Positions 1 to 26,395 of a stretch of 64,000 nucleotides of DNA are shown piece by piece. The number at the start of each line of letters is the position of its first letter. The stretch's first letter is position 1. The notes under the pieces are model-generated. The model made no database searches, was not told the DNA's origin, and saw nothing but the letters and a program-made list of their open reading frames with translations. The position numbers were made by a program, and so were the translations under genes. The stretch lies in contig NC_134662.1 of NCBI RefSeq assembly GCF_030463565.1, positions 2,232,001-2,296,000 of the forward strand. Direction: 5' to 3'. The DNA is from Pelecanus crispus (lineage: Eukaryota > Chordata > Aves > Pelecaniformes > Pelecanidae).

Positions 1-2379
1 GTTCAGCTCACGCCCTGCTTTGACTCCCTCCTTCCCTCGGATATTTAATCCCTGCTTGGGGTTTGTTTGGGTTTTTTTAATACCTTTATTGTAGAACCTA
101 GGGAAAAATGCTAGCAATTTTAGCAAGAGTTGAAACACGTCCTCATCTTTTCTCCAATAACCAGATGTTTTTTCCAAACTGATGCTGAACTCAAGCTCTG
201 GAAACTACTTTGAATACTTTCAAAAGTGGAACTGGGTAAGAATTAGTCTTTTAGCATTAAGAGTCAAAAGCTGCTCTGCACCTCTATTTGCAAGAGGCTT
301 TTAACAGAAACAAGACTACTGCACCCTGGAGAAACAACAGCATCAAGTGCTCGTTAATGTGGGAAGCGAATGCCTAGCTACTTGTTGGTCCAAAACGACT
401 TGTAGTTGGTTAAATTCAGCACGATGTTACGTAGACATAACGTGGTCCAAGGCTGCAATAGGCCAAGATGAAAGTATTTAAGGAAGTCGACTGTTAACAG
501 ATAAATGAGCTTAGGGATACTTTCCTCAGCAAAAATTATCCATCATTGATCAAGTCTAAACTTATCCTGTGTTGCTGCAATTCAATTCTCAAATGTTTCA
601 AATTACTTGCTCTAAGGGAAGGGAGTGACACATTTGCCAGTTAAAACATCTTCATGCAAAACTCCATGTTTGATACCAGATTATACAATAAACTGGTGAA
701 ACCACTGTCTGTAAAAATCCTTTTTTTTTTTCTTCCTCCTTTTGGGAGAGGGGTGCAGAGGGGAGTGGTTTCCCTCTCCTACCTCTGCTGTGATCACCAA
801 AGAAATCAGAGTCACTCAGAAAAAGGACAGAGCTGAAGCAGTTCCCAGGTAGTCCCTTGTTTAAGGAACAGCTGTCCAGCGCAGCCTCTCCGGTTTGGGG
901 TTTCTTTTGTTCATCTTTTAAGTTAAAGTGGATGGAGAAAACTTAAGAGTTTCTGTCAAAGCAAGAAGACTAACCAAAGATCCAAGTCGAACAGGCAGTT
1001 GTGACAGACAGCATGGGGAGGGGCACTGACACTCCCAGCTCAAAGGCTTCAACCCAAATATGCCCAAATTAACATATTCCTCCCGGTGAGGCAGAACGAT
1101 ACAAGATCTGAAGGAAGGGCTGAAAGAAACGGCATCTACAGAAAAATGCAAAGCTTGGTATACACGAACGACTCTTGACGGCTGTAACGCTATCCAGAAG
1201 GAGGATCCATCAAGCTGGATCGTAAGCCTGTGATCTGCTGCAAAGCTGCCGTTTGGCACGATGCACACCGAGGAACAGAGTGTGCTGTGTTTTCACCTGG
1301 TGCCAACACAAAGGAAAGCTACCCAGTTCGGATGAACGGATCTCTGCCTCCCTGACCAAGCCCTTTCTGAAGGGATTCACATCCCTAAGACCACATCGCA
1401 GGTCTGACAGGCAAAACAGAAAGTGGGTGCCAAGTTTTAAGCACAGAATCACTTCTTACTAATATCCTTCTTCATCTTGAAATATGTACATTAGCTGTCG
1501 ATAAGCTGACGCCATCTCTGCCTTGAGAAGTGATTTGCAAAGGAAGCAGTGTCAGTGACCCTTTTTGCTTCTTTGTACACAGAACTGCTGCCTAAAACAA
1601 GTTTCGGTTTTGAAGATGGCTCCACTGTATCTTTTAGCACGAAAACTATTTAAGCTGATTGCCAGTTTTCAGTCCCCGGAGAATCACCAGAGTATGAAGT
1701 CAAAGAAAACAGGCAAAGAAAACAAAACAACAAATCTTTAGTCAAAACTGTTAAATGATTTAGACATCTTTGTACATGAAGATTTTAATGTAAACTTGAA
1801 GAATGCTTTGAGACACAGACTAAACAATGCCAACCCTTCAGCTCAAAGAACATTTTGAAAGTTTTTTCTGTTATGGGGCTCTGCTCTGAACAGCATCAGC
1901 AAGACACGGCCAACACCACCACTGGATTACAGGCAGCAGCAAACAGAGGATGGGGAGAAACATCTTCATTTCTCTTTAGGAGCAGGCTACAATCAACACC
2001 AATTACGTGCAACTCCATTAGCTTTGTGTAGTTTAAACACTTGGAATGGTTAGAAAGGAAAGCATGTGAACGCCTATTTGGATCTTTGCTCTCAGCTGAA
2101 TGAGAAAGTAACCATCTAAACATACTACGGGTACAAACAGTCAGCTATGATCCGACTTGCTCCTATCTGATGGAGCACCGCAGTCTTTGAAACGAGTGAA
2201 TGATCATGGATGAAAACAGCATTTACACAGTAGATTTTGTAGATCAGTGGGAACGGGGGATAATCTCAAATTTAAATTACTACAGGATACACAGAGAAAA
2301 TCCATTTTCATGTACTCGATCCTCTGTAGTTCAGAGAAAGCAAAGACCAGGGTTGCCAGAAATGCCTTTGTTCAGTTAC
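1..2379 (-). other. BTBD2: BTBD2 intron 5 (partial)
   Basis: Nothing here reads as the expected next BTBD2 exon (the region of the family that leads into the PHR domain). The sequence is AT-richer than the rest of the window and has no recognised repeat. It is taken as the 5' part of intron 5. A T-run at about 721-730 is the only simple tract noted. Confidence 0.7.
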
Positions 2380-17569
<15,190 letters not shown>

Positions 17570-17896
17570 CTTGTGCGGCGGAGGCGCAGGAGCGGGCGGC
17601 GCGGGGCGGCGCTGCAGCAGCACCAGCACCAGGAGCGGCGGGCGGGACACGGCGGCGGGCGGGAGGGGGGCGGCGATGGCGATGGCGGCGGCAGGGCGGG
17701 CGGCGCCGCGGCGGCTGCCGGTGGCGGTGGTGCCGGTGCCGGTGCTGATGCAGAGAGCCGGGCAGCAGCGGCGCATGGGGCACGGCGCGGCGCCGCCGCC
17801 GGCCGGGCCAGGGGGGAGCGGCGGCGGCGGCGGCGGGGCGGGGAGAGGGCGTGGGGCGGCGGGCGGGGCCGGGCCGGGCCGGGCAGGCCCGGGGTG

Positions 17897-19075
17897 CGGG
17901 GCGATCCCTGAGGGGAACGAGGGGCCGCCTCCGAGGAGGATGAGGGGCGATCCCTGAGGGGCAGTTTGGGCAGTGAGGGGGTGATCCCTGAGGGGGCAAT
18001 CCCTGAGGGACAGTTTTGGGGAGTGAGGGGGTGATCCCTGAGGAGGATGAGGGGCAATCCCTGAGGGGCAGTTTTGGGGAGTGAGGGGGTGATCCCTGAG
18101 GAGGATGAGGGGCAATCCCTGAGGGGCAGTTTTGGGGGGTGAGGGGGTGATCCCTGAGGAGGATGAGGGGCAATCCCTGAGGGGCAGTTTGGGCAGTGAG
18201 GGGGTGATCCCTGAGAGGGGGTGAGGGGGCGATCCCTGAGGGGCAGTTTTGAGGGGGGGGGGCGATCCCTGAGGGGGAGTGAGGGGGTGACCCCTGAGGG
18301 GCAATCCCTGAGGGGCAGTTTTGGGGGGTGAGGGGGTGATCCCTGAGGGACAGTTTGGGGGGTGAGGGGGCAGTCCCTGAGGAGGATGAGGGGTGATCCC
18401 TGAGGTGCAGTTTTGGAGGGTGAGGGGGTGATCCCTGGGGGGGCAATCCCTGAGGGACAGTTTTGGAGGGTGAGGGGGTGATCCCTGAGGAGGATGAGGG
18501 GTGATCCCTGAGGTGCAGTTTTGGGGAGTGAGGGGGTGATCCCTGAGGGGGGCAATCCCTGAGGGACAGTTTTGGGGGGTGAGGGGGCAATCCCTGAGGA
18601 TGATGAGGGGTGATCCCTGCGGGACAGTTTTGGGGGATAAGGGGGCAATCCCCTGAGGAGGAATTTGGGGGGAGCAAGGGGAGTCATCCCTAAGGGGCAG
18701 TTTTGGGGGGTGAGGGGGTGATCCCTGGGGGGGCAATCCCTGAGGGACAGTTTTGGGGAGTGAGGGGGCAATCCCTGAGGATGATGAGGGGTGATCCCTG
18801 AGGGACCACCTTGATCCCTGAGTTTTGGGGAGTGAGGGGGACAGTGCCCTGAGGGGCAGTTTGGGGGGTGAGGGGGTGATCCTTGAGGGGGCAGTCCCTG
18901 AGGACGATGAGGGGCGATCCCTGAGGGACAGTTTTGGGGGATAAGGGGGCAATCCCCTGAGGAGCAATTTGGGGGGAGCAAGGGGAGTGATCCCTGAGAG
19001 GCAGTTTTGGGGGGTGGTCCCTGAGGGGCAGTTTTGGGGGATAAGGGGGCCATCCCATGAAAGGAGTCATTCTGG
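17897..19075. repeat. 58-bp-period G-rich minisatellite upstream of BTBD2
   Basis: A composite unit holds two ATCCCTGAGG blocks, one followed by GGCAGTTTTGGGG and the other by AGGATGAGGGGC. The period is 58 bp where it is most regular (for example 18054, 18112 and 18170), with shorter and longer variants farther out. The plus strand is G-rich with many runs of four or five G. The consensus lacks TTA, CTA and TCA on the plus strand, so all three minus frames stay open across it. Confidence 0.95.
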
Positions 19076-22000
19076 GGGGGGATGAGGGGCACAGGGGTGC
19101 AGGTGGCAGCTCGGGGAGGGGTGAGGAGTGGGGGTGGCAATTCATGGAGGGGTTATGGGGCTGAAGGGGGGTCGGTGCTGGGGGGTGAGGAGCGAGGGAG
19201 GTTTGGGCCATGCAGGGGGGCAGTCGGGGGGGTGAAGGTGAAGGTGAAGGGGGGTCAGCCCTGGTGGGGAAGGCAGGGGGAGGGGGAATGCGGAGGGGGC
19301 AAGGGTCGCTCCCTTCCCGCTCTCACAAACCAGCCTTTCCTCCAAAGCAGAGACCCAAGCCTCCGCCGTCCCCAAGGCACCCTGATTGTGCCCAGCAATT
19401 CCTCAGAATAATTAGCCCGGAGCGACAGGCCGCTGCTGCAGACACCGGGCCTGGAGCACCACGTTACCAGCACCGCGGGTATTACCCTGCACGCACCGGG
19501 GAGCCGCAGCTCTCCGTGGGGACAGGCTGATCCGCGGCGGCCTGATCCCTCACCTGGTCGTGCCCTGCTGCCGCCGAGATCCTGTGAGATCTGCTCGGCA
19601 GAAAGGCGCGCTGGCCAGCGGTCCCCACCGATGGCCATCTCCTTGCCAGCCAGCGTGAGGTGGAAAATGGCGTGGGGGCACAGGAGGAGTCTGAAAAGCA
19701 GATTAATTAAGAGGCTGTGCCACTGCCTTGCTGTGATCTCAGTAACTGAACCGTTAAAGTGATTTATTCTTCACGGGGTAATTACATTCCCCCTTTCTCT
19801 CTTATCCATCCCCTGATCTGTGTTCAGCTCTTGGAGGTGCACACACATGCATTCGGGAGCAAACGTGTGGTCCTTGATTTGACATGTTCAGCGAGGAGAT
19901 GTCCTGTCTGCCCCTTCTGTTTTCTGTGCTTTTGCGTTACGGTTTCTGTAATACACGCAGATTTGTTATTTATATCGATTCAAAGCTTCCAGACCCTTGT
20001 CAGGGATCTCACCGATTAACCACTGTGGCCAGATGCTGCCGTGGCACATTGCAGCGGTGTTCTTACACCCCTAATTTTGATCGAGAGCTTCTGCCCTGGT
20101 TTTGTATCATGTTATCAAATACCTATTTCTGCTGCTTTACATGCCATCAGGTTTCTGCTGCATTTTTTTAAAGCTGTGTTACACTTCACGTGGACGAGTT
20201 TGGGAAACTCCTGCAGCCACAGCTATGCAGAGTTCAGAGCTGGCCGCACTAATAGTCCCTTCTGGCATCTGGTCTGTGCGTGCAGGAATGAGTAGAAGCC
20301 TTTAGAGGAACAGCTCTTTTTCCTGTGAAATCTTTCTTATATTAATAATAACCGAGCATTAAATACAGGCATATTCTCTTAAAAACACTGCATCCTTTTG
20401 TCTTTCGTGCCATTTGCTTAGCACATCACACACTCACACCCCCTTGCTGGCCAAGCTGCTTCCGTGCATTTCAGCATCACATTTTTTACTCACAAAATGT
20501 GGTATCTGGACGCCTGCCCGGTCCCTGCTTAGTCCTGTTCGGCTTTCGGGTGCTTCATTCGGGCCATAAACATTAGAGGGAGCTAAAGACTGCTGCGCGC
20601 GCCCAACTGGGCAGCTGGACAGTCGGACACTTCTGATTTCGGGCAGGTGGGCACCGGCTGGTTGGTCCCGCAGCCCTTCAGCTCCAGGAGTGCTACCGGG
20701 AGGGTCGCCGAGAGACCCCTGCCCTGCCCGGGAGGTGCAGGAACGTCCAGCCCAGCCCGTGCTGGTGGGGATGGAGGTGGTGGAGCCTCCCCACCATAGC
20801 GTTCCCTGCTCCCAAACCCCAGCAAATCCACGGCTGGGCCATCTTTGAGAAACGGCGGTGTCTCCGAGGGGTTGGTGTGCTTGCCAGGGAGGACGTGTGC
20901 TTCTCCGTCATGCAAGGAGGGGATTCGACGCCCACCGGAGCGGCACAGCACCAACGATCCCTCCCCATTCAATGCCGATCTCCCCGGCACAACCGCCCTT
21001 CTCTGTGCCTTACTCACTGTGCCAGTCCTGCCGTGGCTCGTTAGACAGAACCTATGTATTCGGCACGTGATGGAATAAACAAGGATGATTCATATTGTGG
21101 CAGTAGCCAGAGGCTCAACTCGGGACCAATGTAAAGGAACACAGGTACAGAAATAAAAAGGGATAATACATATAACACAGAAATCTGCGTGGGACACTGC
21201 CGCCTTGGCTCTGCGGGGTGGGGCAAGGTGTTTGCTGTAGCATCCCCGGACCAACACAGCAGCGATCAGCAGTGTGTTAGACAAAAGAAATACAGTCAAA
21301 GAGTAGTGCCATATGGGAGACTTTAAGGTCCCAAAAATAAATCTGAGAACAAACGCTCCTAAAAATGGTACGGCGCCGTTATTTCTGGATCTGATAGCCA
21401 ACAGATTTCTTCACAAATTAGGCACTCAGCAAAAGGCAGCGCTATTTTAGATGGGGTAATCGCAAGATGATAAAAAGCCTAACCACAGCAATAACTCTGG
21501 CTGGGGGAATTGGTGTGATTCAGCTGGTGTTAGATGAAGGGTGACCAAATATAGGTCTGGAAATAAAGGGTCTCGGTTGCACAAGAGCAAGCTATGAGCA
21601 GCTGGAATGAAACCGGTGGGACCAGAGCGCGCAGAGTTCGATGGCAGAGGACACCTGGCCTTTCTTTACGTTGTAGAGGCAGAAAAATGTATTTGGAATA
21701 TGCATCCCAAGCAAAAGCTAGGAATGCGGAGGCAGCTCTTCCCTGGCTGTGCAGCTCATCTCAAAGGAGTTACAGTAAGATGAAACGAAGCTCTGAGGAG
21801 GACTGCGTGGCAAACAGCGACAGCTTGGGTGTTAGCCAGAGGAGGGCTAAAGTGGGACTTGCCAAACTCTGTGCTTTAGCAACAAGCCCTTATTTAAGCC
21901 TTCAGCCAGGTGAGAAGATGAATCCCGAGGCCCATGACCCACTCCAGCTGTGGGCAGCAGCAGACTCGCTGAGGGCACAGCCGGAGATGCTCTCCCGGGC

Positions 22001-23400
22001 TTTGGGAAAACCTGACACTGCTCTGCTCCTGCTGACCGACCGCAGCTCCCAAGGCCTGTGCAATTCCACCTGGAGCTGAAATCCTGTGGGAAAGCCGAAC
22101 TGGCACCCTGTGGCTCTCCAAAAGCCACACTTCACCATCCGAGCCCACAAACACAAGCCTGCCCGAGGCCTATTCCTGCTGTGCTCGTGCCACCGCGGCT
22201 CGTCCTGGAGCAGAGGGACCAGCCTGCCGCAGGGCATTCAGGTGCCGTGAGTGACCGCAGGCAGGGCCAGACCTGGGATCTGCCAGGGTGCACGTCTCTC
22301 CCTGAGATGGCTACAGAGGGAGAACCTGCACACCTACGCACCAGCCACAAAATGACACCAAAATGTCACATTCTAACAAAAAAAAAAAAAAAAAAAAAAA
22401 AAAATTGTTTGTTTTGGTTGCTTGGACAGGAGTGGTGATTCACTGCAAAATGCACAGTGGTTCTTTCCTTCTCTAACCCCATCCCATAAAACATTTTAAA
22501 AGCACAAAAAGGAAAACAAAAACCTTTTATTTTTTTGGATCCAAAACAGCCTTCCTCCCCACATGCTCAGTGTGGTTTTGGGGCGCTCTGACTGTTCAGG
22601 AGACAAGTCTGGGGCTGAGGGAATGCATGTTCCTCACTTCAGGGTTTTTTTTTTTTGAGCAGATAGTGAATCAAAACATTGGCTAACATCTGGATTGTCT
22701 CCTGTCAGCAGTATAGCCAGGACTAGACCCAAAATACTGAAGATGCTTCATCTGCCCGCTTTCCCACCCTCCTTGGTGCCCTGGGCCGAAGCCACGCGTG
22801 TCCCCACCAGCCACCCAAGCACCGTGGCTGCTCGCATCTGATCGTGACCTGATGGCTCAGTTAAATCCTGAGGAGAACTGACGCAAGCCACCGCGTCACC
22901 TGAAGCCCAGCTGACCCGCTACGTCACCCCGGCGGCTCTGCAGTGGCCCCTTGGCTCTCGCGGTGCCACCGGGCCAGCGTGGGTGGCATTGCTGCTGCTC
23001 CTGCTGCGGGGCTTCTCTCCAGTGCAAATCACTGCAGACTTATTTATAGCACCCTTATCCCAGTGGGAGAGCCTATTTTGGGCTGATGCTCAAGCACTAG
23101 AGTGGCGCAGGTTATTTTAAACCAGCGTTGGTTTATTTTCAGAGCTGCCCTTCTCCGCACGTGCTCCGAGATGGTTTCCAGCTACTGGGCACTTTCTAGG
23201 GGTGGTGAAGCCAGGGGTGTAGGGGAAGAGGGACCATGCAAAGAAATTTTACAGAGATTAAAACCTAAACCAGCCTTCACAGCAAAGCTCCCTTTGCCAC
23301 CACCTGCCTGGGGTCTACCCAGCATCTTGGAAGGTCATGTCAGATCATCTGCAGGATAGGCCATGAGCTAAGGGCAGGAGAGGAAGGGTTTCTGGAGCAG
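19076..23400. other. intergenic DNA between BTBD2 and MKNK2
   Basis: GC-rich at first (to about 19600), then mixed composition. A long A-run lies at 22379-22404 and a T-run at about 22647-22656. The open frame at 21594-22079 matches nothing I recognise. No RNA gene seen. Confidence 0.7.
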
Positions 23401-24121
23401 TGTGAGTTGAGATAACAACAGTATAATAACTGAAATAAAATAAACTAGTAGTAGTAGTAATAATATACAAAGCAAGTAATGCACGATGCAATTGCTCACC
23501 ACCTGCTGACCGATGCCCAGCCAGTCCCCGAGCCAACTCCCCCCCCAGTTTATATGCTGGGCATGATGCCGTATGGTATGGCATGTCCCTTTGGCCACTT
23601 TGGATCAGCTCTCCTGGCTGTGCCCCCTCCAGCTCCTTGTGCCCCTGGCAGAGCATGGGAAGCTGAGAAGTCCTTGATTTAGTGTAAGCAGTACCTAGCA
23701 ACAACTCAAACAGCAGCGTGTTATCAACATTGCTCTCATACTAAATCCAAAACACAGCACTATGCCAGCTACTAGGAAGAAAATTAACTCCATCCCAGCT
23801 GAAACCAGGACAGGGAAGAAGAAGGAAGGGGGGGGATGTTCGGAGTGACAGCATTTGCCTTCCCAAGGGACCATTATGCGTGATGGAGCCCTGCTTTCCT
23901 GGAGATGGCTGAACACCTGCCTGCCCATGGGAGGTAGCGAATGCATTCCTTGTTTTGCTTTGCTTGCTTGTGCAGCTTTTGCCTTACCTATTAAACTGTC
24001 TTTATCTCAACTTGTGAGTTTTCTCATTTTTACTCTTCCGATTCTCACCCCCATCCCGCTGCGGGGGAGCGAGCAAGCGGCTGCGTGGTGCTCGGTTACT
24101 GGCTGGGGTTAAACCACAACA
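23401..24121 (+). mobile_element. avian endogenous retrovirus-type LTR (solo, 5'-truncated)
   Basis: The stretch matches, from memory, a common avian LTR: a TATA-like box at 23550-23555, a TATTAAA polyadenylation-type signal at 23989-23995, then a GC-rich tail ending GGGGTTAAACCACAACA at 24121. No gag, pol or env coding sequence flanks it on either side, so it is a solo LTR. The left end lacks the inverted counterpart of the right-hand 109 bp, so the 5' edge looks truncated or badly decayed. The ERV class cannot be settled from the LTR alone. Confidence 0.68.
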
Positions 24122-25269
24122 AGCAGATAGCTGAGCACCCAAGGACAGGCGAGAGACAACGCGCGGGAGGAGAAGGAGCAGGATACACAAGGGGGGGGAG
24201 AAAAGGAGAGCCACGAGCTGGATGCTCATAAAACATCCAGGGTCGCGATATGGTGCCCCCAGGCACAGGAGGGAGCAATAGTTTTGTTCAACAGAGGCAG
24301 GAACAGCGCAGCGGGATGGGATGCGCTCCTCGTCCTCTGCATCCTCTGCCCTGGTCCCACCACGGCCCATCCCGGGGCAGCCTGGGAGGGGAGACTCCCA
24401 GAGCCACCCTGTCCGGATCCGGATGCTGCAGGAAGCAGCTGCACCATTTTTCAAGCAGGGAGCGCTGACTTCTCAGCAGCAAGTTGCTGCGGGGCTTTCT
24501 CCGCTCAGAGCTGCCCTCGCCAGCGTGCACAGGCGGGAGCAGCAGCTCCTGGTCCTCAGCAGAACTCGTGCGCCCATCCTCAAAACCGGGGGTCCGCTGG
24601 GACAGCAGTGCCAGGCAGGGCGTCCCCACCAGCCATGGCAATGGCATCCAGAGACCCCCCAACTCCATCTCCCAGCATTGCAGCAGGGCTGGAAAACTTA
24701 CTTATACCAGGCCAGAAAATACTTTAAAAATTAAAATACATTTAAAAGAAAAACGAAAATCAATGAGGTCTTCCCTGCCCACAGAAGAAAGCACAGCAGG
24801 GCTCCTGCAGCCCTTCTCCCACATCCCGATCCCCAGCCTCTCGTCCCTGCTGCCCCCGTATCCCCAGCAGCCCACCACGCACTTTCCTCTTGCCTCAGTT
24901 TCCCCTCCACAACAGATAAAGGCTGGGGGTGTCTCGGCCGCCTCCATGCCGCTGTTTGCAGCTGGCAGAGAGCGCAGTGCCACACCGTGACCCTCCGGCC
25001 CGCTTGGGGATTCAGCAGCCCTGGGAAAAGTGAGGCAGGACGCGAGCCGCTGCCAGCCCCTGTTCCTGGCATCCGACCCCGCTGCCCCGCGCTCCAGCCC
25101 TGCCCGGCCCCCAGCCCCCCCAGCAGGCTGGGAGGGAGCCAGCGCGGGCTGGGAAGACCCCTCGGATGGAGCACTGCGGGGGGCTCATTCCCTCCCCACC
25201 GCCTGCCCAAATCGCCCACGGCAGCCAGCGCTGGCCCCGTGCTGCCCCACCTGCCCGCAGCCACGTGCT
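24122..25269. other. intergenic DNA downstream of MKNK2
   Basis: GC-rich sequence after the LTR, with several overlapping short open frames on both strands that resemble nothing known. No further viral coding remnant was recognised. Confidence 0.6.
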
Positions 25270-25292
25270 GACCACATAGGTCTCAATGCATT

Positions 25293-25298
25293 TTTATT
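25293..25298 (-). terminator. MKNK2: MKNK2 distal polyadenylation signal (AATAAA)
   Basis: Canonical AATAAA on the minus strand, inside an AT-rich end followed by TG-rich sequence (TATGTGGTC) about 20 bases on. It gives a likely cleavage site near 25270-25280. Confidence 0.6.
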
Positions 25299-26370
25299 AA
25301 ATTCTTACAAAACAGAATACAAAATTCTGGCATCAACAATTGTTATAAAGGAAAACTTCAGTTCAGCTGTATCAGTTCACCTGGTACATACAGTAAAGTG
25401 CTTGTTTTTGTGGTTTTTTTTTTTTTTTTCCTTTTTTGTTTGTTTTGGGTTGTTTTTTTTTTTTTTCTCTCCCCGTTTTCATTTTTATTTCCAGCCAGCC
25501 CCGGTGCTGAGGCTGCCATTGTACAAACCAACAGTGCGTTAACATGACTCTTGTCGAACCAGCTTTGGCAGTCTTCATCAACTGTAAAGTGGAGAAAGTT
25601 TCTCCTGTTTTGATAAAAAAAAGTTAGCTTCACAGTAAACATTTCTAACCAGTTCTAAGTCGAGTTAGTCGGCTGAAGGAAGAGGGGGGGGAAGGAGAGG
25701 AAGCGAAAACGCTTAAAATTTCCAGCTTAAAAAAAAAAAAAAATCTTTTTGAAGTTGGTTTCCAAGAGAGATGCTCTGGGGGGGGGGGGGAGGCTGTGGA
25801 GGAGGAAGAGGAGGAAGAAGGGCATTGGCGAGAGGGGTTGGCTGGCGCTGGAGCACGGGTCAGGGAGCATCTGTCCAGAAACCGGCCCAGGAGAAGCGCT
25901 GGCAGCAGGGAGGGGATCTCCGGCCCCGGCACGAGCATCTCCCCGGGCGGCCCGGTGCAGCGCCGAGGCACCCACAGCTCCCCGGCACCGCCGCGAGTCA
26001 GGGCTAGAGCTGTTTCGGAGCCAATCCCCCCGCTCCAGAGGCATTTAAGGATCCTCTGCAAATGCACAGACCCTGCCACGCACACCGCGCACCAGAGACG
26101 CGGGGAGCTCGCCATCCCGGCAGCACCGCTCCCCCCAGGAGCGCCGGGTCCACGGCCGAACCGAACCCCCGAGCCGAAACGCGAAGCCAAGCCTGGGCCG
26201 AGCAACCAGCGAAGAGCTCGGCTGCTCCCCGGCGCATCCATCGCCTCGACGCAAACACCCGCAAGCGTCTGCCGGCTGCAGGCACCCCCGGCCCAGCCTG
26301 CCCATGCACCGGCACTGCGCACACGGCGATGAGCTCCCGCACAGCACGGGTCACGCGCCAGCCATCAAAG

Positions 26371-26395
26371 TGTGTGTATATATATATGCACACAC
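26371..26395 (-). repeat. TG/TA/CA palindromic microsatellite in MKNK2 3' UTR
   Basis: A TGTGTG arm, a TATATATATA centre and a CACACA arm form a near-perfect inverted repeat. A second short TA run follows at 26403-26413. Transcribed, it would fold as a hairpin. Confidence 0.7.

Noticed and set aside
1-2379. Search for BTBD2 exons 6 onward
   Set aside because: No segment translates to the expected BACK/PHR continuation on the minus strand. Treated as intron.
17897-19075. Repeat array looked at as a possible CRISPR-like array
   Set aside because: Units are contiguous variants with no unique spacers, and this is vertebrate DNA.
21060-21400. Possible ancient amniote interspersed repeat
   Set aside because: Only a vague resemblance in one short stretch, too weak to call.
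22379-22404. A-run considered as the tail of a processed pseudogene or retroposon
   Set aside because: The 800 bases before it match no gene or SINE that I recognise, and no target-site duplication was found.
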